From the NCBI RefSeq assembly GCF_019710635.1, contig NZ_JAIFZS010000028.1:1-32776 (forward strand): 32,776 bases of DNA. Direction: 5' to 3'. This DNA comes from Mycolicibacterium xanthum (GTDB lineage Bacteria; Actinomycetota; Actinomycetes; Mycobacteriales; Mycobacteriaceae). The position numbers and the translations under genes are program-made. The notes below the pieces were generated by a model. The model searched no databases, had not been told where the DNA came from, and saw only the letters and a list, made by a program, of their open reading frames with translations. Positions 28,446-32,776 of the stretch are shown piece after piece (the first letter of the stretch is position 1; every line of letters starts with the position of its first letter).

Positions 28446-29734
28446 TCGCCGACCTTTCCGTCGCGGGCGGTGATCCGCCCGCGCAGCAGCGTGGCGGTGA
28501 CCACGCCCGGCAGTTCCATGTCCTCGTAGGGCGTGTTGTCCGAGCGGCTGGCCAGTTCCGGGCCCTGCACCGTCCAGCGCGCCGCGGGGTCGACCACGGT
28601 GAGATTCGCCGGCTCCCCGACCGCCAGCGGCCTGCCCTGGTCCGGCAGACCGACGATGCGGGCGGGGCTCTCGCTCATCACCCTGGCGACGTCGCGCCAG
28701 GTCAGCAGGCCGGGTTCCACCATGGTCTGGACCACCACCGACAGCGCGGTCTGCAGGCCCAGCATGCCGGGGCGTGCGTTGGCGAACTCGCACATCTTCT
28801 CGTGCTCGGCGTGCGGTGCGTGATCGGTGGCCACGCAGTCGATCACGCCGTCGGCGAGGGCCTGTCGCAGTGCGATGGTGTCGCTGGCCTCCCGCAGCGG
28901 CGGGTTGACCCGGTTTCGGCCGTCGTAGCTGTCCAGCCGGGCATCGTCGAGCAGCAGATGGTGCGGCGTCACCTCCGCGGTGATCGAGATGCCCTGCGCC
29001 TTGGCCCATCTGAGCAGTTCCACGGTGCCCGCGGTGGAGGCGTGGCAGATGTGCACCCGGGCTCCGGCGTCGCGGGCCAGCAGCGCGTCGCGCACCACGA
29101 TCGACTCCTCGGCCGCGCGGGGCCACCCGGCCAGGCCGAGGCGCGCCGCGTTGGGCCCCTCGTGGGCGACGGCGCCGACGGTCAGTCGCGGCTCCTCGGC
29201 GTGCTGGGCGATCAGCACGCCCAGTCCGGTCGCGTACTCCAGCGCGCGGCGCATCACCAACGGGTCGTCGACGCACACGCCGTCGTCGGAGAACATCCGC
29301 ACCCGGCCCACACCGGCAGCCATCAATCCCATCTCCGTGAGCTGCTTGCCGTTGAGCCCGACGGTCACCGCACCGACGGGATGCACGTCGACGAGGCCGA
29401 CCCGCTGACCGCGGTGCCACACGTGGTCGGTGACCACCGCCGAGTCGGCCACCGGATCGGTGTTGGCCATCGCGAACACCGCGGTGTATCCACCGAGGGC
29501 CGCTGCGGCCGAACCGGTTTCGATGTCCTCGGCGTACTCCCGCCCGGGCTCGCGCAGGTGGGTGTGCAGATCCACGAACCCCGGGAGCAGGATCTGCTGG
29601 TCGGCGTCGATGACCTCGGCGCCGTCGGGCGCGGCCAGCCGAGCGCCGATGTCGGCGATCTGACCGTCGTCGACGAGCACGTCGACCGCGTCGCCCTCGC
29701 CGTAGGGAACCACGCCACGGATCAGTACCGTCAT
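28442..29734 (-). CDS. pyrC: Dihydroorotase
   Basis: PyrC cyclises carbamoyl aspartate to dihydroorotate. The 430-residue amidohydrolase has the zinc-binding [10 protein letters not shown] (His57, His59), substrate-contact MANTDPV, metal His residues in HICHAST and [10 protein letters not shown], and the catalytic Asp in VATDHAPH. It is the bacterial class I type. ATG 29734 overlaps the pyrB stop as ATGA; longer open frames upstream are pyrB shadow. Length equals what I recall for the M. tuberculosis enzyme. Confidence 0.96.
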   Translation of the reverse strand: MTVLIRGVVPYGEGDAVDVLVDDGQIADIGARLAAPDGAEVIDADQQILLPGFVDLHTHLREPGREYAEDIETGSAAAALGGYTAVFAMANTDPVADSAVVTDHVWHRGQRVGLVDVHPVGAVTVGLNGKQLTEMGLMAAGVGRVRMFSDDGVCVDDPLVMRRALEYATGLGVLIAQHAEEPRLTVGAVAHEGPNAARLGLAGWPRAAEESIVVRDALLARDAGARVHICHASTAGTVELLRWAKAQGISITAEVTPHHLLLDDARLDSYDGRNRVNPPLREASDTIALRQALADGVIDCVATDHAPHAEHEKMCEFANARPGMLGLQTALSVVVQTMVEPGLLTWRDVARVMSESPARIVGLPDQGRPLAVGEPANLTVVDPAARWTVQGPELASRSDNTPYEDMELPGVVTATLLRGRITARDGKVGE

Positions 29735-30678
29735 GCGCTGATCGCCTCCACTTCGGCCCCGACGAGCAGGTGGAACAGCACCGCCATCCGAACATGCACA
29801 CCGTTCGAGACCTGTTGCAGCACAGCAGATTGCGATGAATCTGCCACCGAGGACGCGATCTCCATGCCGCGCAGCATCGGGCCGGGATGCAACACCACCG
29901 CATGGTCGGACAGCATCGCCTGGCGCTTGTCGGACAGGCCGTAACGCACCGAGTACTCGCGCGAGGACGGGAAGAATCCGCCGTTCATCCGCTCGGCCTG
30001 CACGCGCAACATCAGCACCGCATCGGCCAGCGCCAGCTCGGCGTCGAGGTCGTGCGACACCGTGACCGGCCATCCGTCGACGCCCACCGGCAACAGCGTG
30101 GGCGGCGCGACGAGCACCACCTCCGCACCGAGCGTGGACAACAACGCGACGTTGGACCGGGCCACCCGGCTGTGCAGGACGTCGCCGACGATCACCACCC
30201 GCCTGCCCTCGATCGCGCCGAGTCGCTGGCGGATCGTCAGCGCGTCCAGCAGCGCCTGAGTGGGGTGCTCGTGCGTGCCGTCGCCGGCGTTGATCACCGA
30301 CGGGCCACCGCGTTCGTCGAGCGTCCAGGCGGCCAGCTGCTGGGCCGCACCGGAGGCCGGGTGGCGCAGGATCAGCGCGTCGGCCCCGGCGGCGCGCAGC
30401 GTCAGCGCGGTGTCGCGCAGCGATTCACCCTTGGCCACCGAGGATCCCGACGCGCTGACGTTGATCACGTCGGCGCTCATCCACTTGCCCGCCACCTCGA
30501 ACGACACCCGGGTGCGGGTGGAGTTCTCGTAGAACATCGTGATGATGGTGCGCCCGCGCAGGGTGGGCAGCTTCTTGACCTCGCGGCCGATCAGCGCCTC
30601 GGCGAACCGGTCGGCGTTGTCGAGTATTGCCGTCGCGTCGTCGCGGCTCAGGTCTGCCGCGGCCAGCAGGTGCTTCAC
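29731..30678 (-). CDS. pyrB: Aspartate carbamoyltransferase catalytic subunit
   Basis: PyrB condenses carbamoyl phosphate with aspartate, the committed step of pyrimidine synthesis. The 315-residue product has the carbamoyl-phosphate loop [13 protein letters not shown] (about 50-62), the [11 protein letters not shown] loop, [24 protein letters not shown] and [10 protein letters not shown]. No pyrI regulatory subunit is encoded nearby, as expected in actinobacteria. The GTG start at 30678 overlaps the pyrR stop as GTGA, so its translation should follow that of pyrR and share its control. Confidence 0.97.
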   Translation of the reverse strand: MKHLLAAADLSRDDATAILDNADRFAEALIGREVKKLPTLRGRTIITMFYENSTRTRVSFEVAGKWMSADVINVSASGSSVAKGESLRDTALTLRAAGADALILRHPASGAAQQLAAWTLDERGGPSVINAGDGTHEHPTQALLDALTIRQRLGAIEGRRVVIVGDVLHSRVARSNVALLSTLGAEVVLVAPPTLLPVGVDGWPVTVSHDLDAELALADAVLMLRVQAERMNGGFFPSSREYSVRYGLSDKRQAMLSDHAVVLHPGPMLRGMEIASSVADSSQSAVLQQVSNGVHVRMAVLFHLLVGAEVEAISA

Positions 30679-31244
30679 CTCGTGGGGCCTCCGTGCGGTG
30701 CGATCCGGACTCCGTCGTAACCGTCGTCCTCGCTGAGACGGACCTTGACGTTCTCGCTGCGTGAGGTCGGGACGTTCTTGCCGACATAGTCCGCGCGGAT
30801 GGGCAGCTCACGGTGGCCACGGTCGACGAGCACCGCCAACTGCACGACCCGTGGCCTGCCCAGGTCGCGCAGGGCGTCCAGCGCCGAGCGCACGGTGCGG
30901 CCGGAGTACAGCACGTCGTCGACGAGGACGACGAGCGCGTCGTCGATGCCGCCCTCGGGGATCGACGTCTCGGCAAGCGCCCGCGGCGGCTTGCTCATCA
31001 GGTCGTCGCGGTACAGCGTGATGTCCAGCGCGCCGTGTGCGACGTCGGCGCCGCTGAACTCGGCGATATTGCGGGCGAGTCGGCCGGCCAGCGTGACGCC
31101 GCGGGTCGGAATTCCCAGCAGGATGACGCGGGGACCGCCGGAACCGTCCAGTGCGGTCTTCTCGATGATCTGATGGGCGATGCGGGCAATGGTGCGACTC
31201 ACGTCCGCCGCGGACATCAACTCCCGGTCAGTGGTGGCAGCCAC
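30675..31244 (-). CDS. pyrR: PyrR, pyrimidine operon regulator / uracil phosphoribosyltransferase
   Basis: PyrR senses UMP/UTP and binds a leader RNA hairpin; in mycobacteria it represses translation of its own operon instead of causing transcription attenuation. It also has uracil phosphoribosyltransferase activity. The 189-residue product has [10 protein letters not shown] near the N-terminus, [20 protein letters not shown], and the PRPP-binding loop [20 protein letters not shown]. The start GTG (31244) has AAGGAGG at 31257-31263, 12 bases upstream, slightly long spacing. It is the first gene of the operon and divergent from the beta-lactamase gene. Confidence 0.96.
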   Translation of the reverse strand: MAATTDRELMSAADVSRTIARIAHQIIEKTALDGSGGPRVILLGIPTRGVTLAGRLARNIAEFSGADVAHGALDITLYRDDLMSKPPRALAETSIPEGGIDDALVVLVDDVLYSGRTVRSALDALRDLGRPRVVQLAVLVDRGHRELPIRADYVGKNVPTSRSENVKVRLSEDDGYDGVRIAPHGGPTR

Positions 31245-31256
31245 GTGTAACCCGGA

Positions 31257-31292
31257 CCTCCTTCTCCGCCTCGCCGGACGGTCGTTAAAGGA
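31257..31292 (-). promoter_or_regulatory. PyrR-binding leader hairpin masking the pyrR ribosome site
   Basis: The minus-strand leader contains TCCGGCGAGG (31269-31278), which matches the PyrR-binding loop consensus UCCNGNGAGG exactly. It is flanked by CCG and CGG that close the upper stem. Below it, UCCUU (31288-31292) can pair with AAGGA (31259-31263) of the Shine-Dalgarno AAGGAGG. A folded, PyrR-bound leader would therefore hide the ribosome site, as described for M. smegmatis pyrR. No terminator hairpin is present. Confidence 0.8.
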
Positions 31293-31308
31293 TGGCCAAA
31301 CCGCGCAA

Positions 31309-31314
31309 AGGCTA
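31309..31314 (-). promoter_or_regulatory. -10 hexamer of the pyr operon
   Basis: TAGCCT (TANNNT) on the minus strand, about 65 bases above the pyrR start. A start site near 31302 would give a leader of about 58 bases containing the whole PyrR hairpin. The -35 region (about 17 bases up) is poor (TGCCCT). Confidence 0.5.
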
Positions 31315-31375
31315 CCACTGCGCGGGCCCGGAGGGCAGCCGGCGGTCTGGATTCCTGTCCCGCGAGCCGCTGACC

Positions 31376-31381
31376 TAGTCT
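31376..31381 (+). promoter_or_regulatory. -10 hexamer for the leaderless beta-lactamase-family gene
   Basis: TAGTCT followed by GGCGCG and ATG at 31388, with no Shine-Dalgarno. It faces the pyrR promoter across about 60 bases. Confidence 0.55.
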
Positions 31382-31387
31382 GGCGCG

Positions 31388-32593
31388 ATGAACCTCGACC
31401 GCAACAAGGCGTCCATCGTCGAGGCGGTCGATGCCGGCCTGCTGGCCGGCGCGGTCACGCTGGTGTGGCAGCGCGACGCTGTGCTGCAGGTCAACGAGCT
31501 GGGCTATCGCGATGTCGACGCGCGGCTACCGATGCAGCGCGACACCATCTTTCGCATCGCCTCGATGACCAAGCCGGCGACGGTGGCGGCCGCCATGTCG
31601 CTGATCGAAGAGGGTCGGCTTTCGCTCGACGACCGGGTGTCGACGTGGTTGCCCGAGCTCTCCGACATGCAGGTGCTGGTCGACCCTCTCGGACCACTGG
31701 ACCGCACGGTGCCGGCCGAGCGCCACATCACCGTCGACGACCTGATGACCCACCGCAGCGGTCTGGCCTACATGTTCTCGGTGCTCGGCCCGATCTCGGA
31801 CGCCTACCGCAAACTGCCCACCCGCCAGGATCAGGATCGCTGGTTGTCGGAGCTGAGCGCGCTGCCGCTGGTCCACCAACCTGGCGAACGCCTCACCTAC
31901 AGCCACGCCACCGACGTACTGGGCATCGCGCTGTCCCGTATCGAGGGCAAGCCGTTGAGCCAGGTGCTCGACGAACGAATCCTGGGCCCGCTCGGAATGA
32001 GCGACACCGGGTTCAGCGTCGGTGCCGGGGGCCGCCGCCGGGCCGCCACGATGTACCAGCTCGACCGTGACTGCTCCCTGCGCGACGACGTGATGGGACC
32101 CGCACCGATCGTCGACCCGCCGTTCTGCACCGGCGGCGCCGGGCTGTGGTCCACCGTCGACGACTATCTGCGGTTCGCGCGGATGCTGCTCGACGACGGC
32201 ACGCTCGACGGCGTGCGGGTGCTGTCGCGGCGGTCGGTCGAGTTGATGCGTACCGACCGCCTCACCGACGAGCAGAAGCGGTACGACTTCCTGGGTTCGC
32301 CGTTCTGGGTGGGCCGGGGCTTCGGCCTCAACCTGTCGGTCGTGACCGACCCGGCACGGTCTCGCCAGCTGTTCGGACCCGGCGGGCTCGGCACGTTCTC
32401 CTGGCCGGGCGCCTACGGCACGTGGTGGCAGGCCGACCCGTCGGCCGACCTGATCCTGATCTACCTGATCCAGAACCTGCCCAACATGAATGTCGACGCC
32501 GCCGCCGCGGTCGCGGGAAACACCTCGCTGGCCAAGCTGCAGACCGCGCAGCCCAGGTTCGTCCGCCGTACCTACGAGGCCTTGGAGCGGTAG
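31388..32593 (+). CDS. Serine hydrolase of the beta-lactamase class C / esterase VIII family
   Basis: A 401-residue protein of the beta-lactamase/transpeptidase-like superfamily. It has the nucleophile motif SMTK (Ser59, Lys62), a second motif YSH in [12 protein letters not shown] (the YxN position, Tyr as base), [11 protein letters not shown], and [15 protein letters not shown], common in this family. The near-terminal [13 protein letters not shown] takes the place of KTG. There is no signal peptide, so it is probably cytosolic, which fits an esterase or peptidase better than a true beta-lactamase. The ATG at 31388 is supported by the leaderless promoter. It is divergent from pyrR with no evident functional link. 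Confidence 0.9.
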   Translation: MNLDRNKASIVEAVDAGLLAGAVTLVWQRDAVLQVNELGYRDVDARLPMQRDTIFRIASMTKPATVAAAMSLIEEGRLSLDDRVSTWLPELSDMQVLVDPLGPLDRTVPAERHITVDDLMTHRSGLAYMFSVLGPISDAYRKLPTRQDQDRWLSELSALPLVHQPGERLTYSHATDVLGIALSRIEGKPLSQVLDERILGPLGMSDTGFSVGAGGRRRAATMYQLDRDCSLRDDVMGPAPIVDPPFCTGGAGLWSTVDDYLRFARMLLDDGTLDGVRVLSRRSVELMRTDRLTDEQKRYDFLGSPFWVGRGFGLNLSVVTDPARSRQLFGPGGLGTFSWPGAYGTWWQADPSADLILIYLIQNLPNMNVDAAAAVAGNTSLAKLQTAQPRFVRRTYEALER

Positions 32594-32618
32594 CGGCCGG
32601 TTTGTCGGGGGTCGGGTG

Positions 32619-32624
32619 TAGCGT
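32619..32624 (+). promoter_or_regulatory. -10 hexamer for the leaderless right-edge gene
   Basis: TAGCGT ends 7 bases before the ATG at 32632 and lies in the 38-base gap after the beta-lactamase-family stop. There is no Shine-Dalgarno. Confidence 0.45.
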
Positions 32625-32631
32625 CGGGTTC

Positions 32632-32776
32632 ATGTTCGAAAGTGTGTTCGATATCGATCCGGGGGCTGGTGAAGCCGACCTGCGTGACCTGGTCGAACGC
32701 TGCGAACGGCTCAAGTCGGCCGCGGCCGCCGCGCAGGCCCGCGCGACCGCGTTGTGGGCGGCCAAACGCCGCGCCG
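32632..32776 (+). CDS. N-terminus of a 13E12/DUF222-type HNH protein (partial)
   Basis: An open frame from ATG 32632 runs off the right edge (48 residues visible). It begins MFESVFDIDPGAGEADL and continues with LVERCERLKSAAAAAQARAT, which resembles the helical start of DUF222 (13E12 repeat) proteins. Those proteins usually end in an HNH nuclease domain and occur in many copies in mycobacterial genomes. The diagnostic HNH part is outside the window, so this is a recognition by style of the N-terminus only. Confidence 0.6.
   Translation, partial: MFESVFDIDPGAGEADLRDLVERCERLKSAAAAAQARATALWAAKRRA

Noticed and set aside
30813..31250. Plus-strand frame opposite pyrR (145 residues)
   Set aside because: Low-complexity antisense shadow; pyrR on the other strand is unambiguous.

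Overview
The window is a high-GC actinobacterial chromosome segment. Gene content and order point to a non-tuberculous, Mycolicibacterium-like mycobacterium. The order is that of the M. tuberculosis Rv1412 to Rv1379 interval (ribC, lprG, P55, ribG, rpe, rsmB, fmt ... priA, lipI, lipH ... metK, coaBC, rpoZ, gmk, mihF ... pyrF, carB, carA, Rv1382-like, pyrC, pyrB, pyrR). The Rv identities come from memory of that locus, not from a search. I see no PE/PPE, vapBC10 or cyp132 genes, which I recall interrupting this interval in M. tuberculosis. Instead there are a lemA/DUF2207 pair, a ThrE-family exporter and an 865-base gap between mihF and pyrF.

Layout: (1) 1-9902: the end of an unknown plus-strand gene; ribC (minus) divergent from lprG-P55 (plus, lipid export); a 50-codon small gene; the minus-strand run fmt-rsmB-rpe-ribG (translation initiation, rRNA methylation, pentose phosphate and riboflavin synthesis); then lemA and its DUF2207 partner. 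(2) 9951-16084: priA and a YhhN/TMEM86 membrane protein (minus), then plus-strand lipI (broken), lipH and a Baeyer-Villiger-type monooxygenase. (3) 16097-21683, all minus: a ThrE-like exporter, metK, coaBC, rpoZ, gmk, mihF. (4) 22549-31244, all minus: the de novo pyrimidine operon pyrR-pyrB-pyrC-(membrane protein)-carA-carB-pyrF, mostly joined by 4-base ATGA/GTGA overlaps. (5) 31388-32776: a serine beta-lactamase-family protein and the start of a 13E12/DUF222-type protein (plus).

Regulation visible in the sequence: the pyrR leader carries the conserved PyrR-binding loop UCCNGNGAGG next to a Shine-Dalgarno that can be sequestered, which fits translational autoregulation of pyrimidine synthesis. 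Seven genes have a TANNNT -10 hexamer ending 6-7 bases before the start codon, as expected for leaderless mRNAs. Two of these pairs are divergent.

I found no clearly new multi-gene system. The best leads are a 16-bp perfect inverted repeat plus 9-base tandem repeats between carA and carB, an 18-bp palindrome just upstream of metK, the broken lipI, the small gene opposite the P55 3' end, and the unexplained mihF-pyrF gap.
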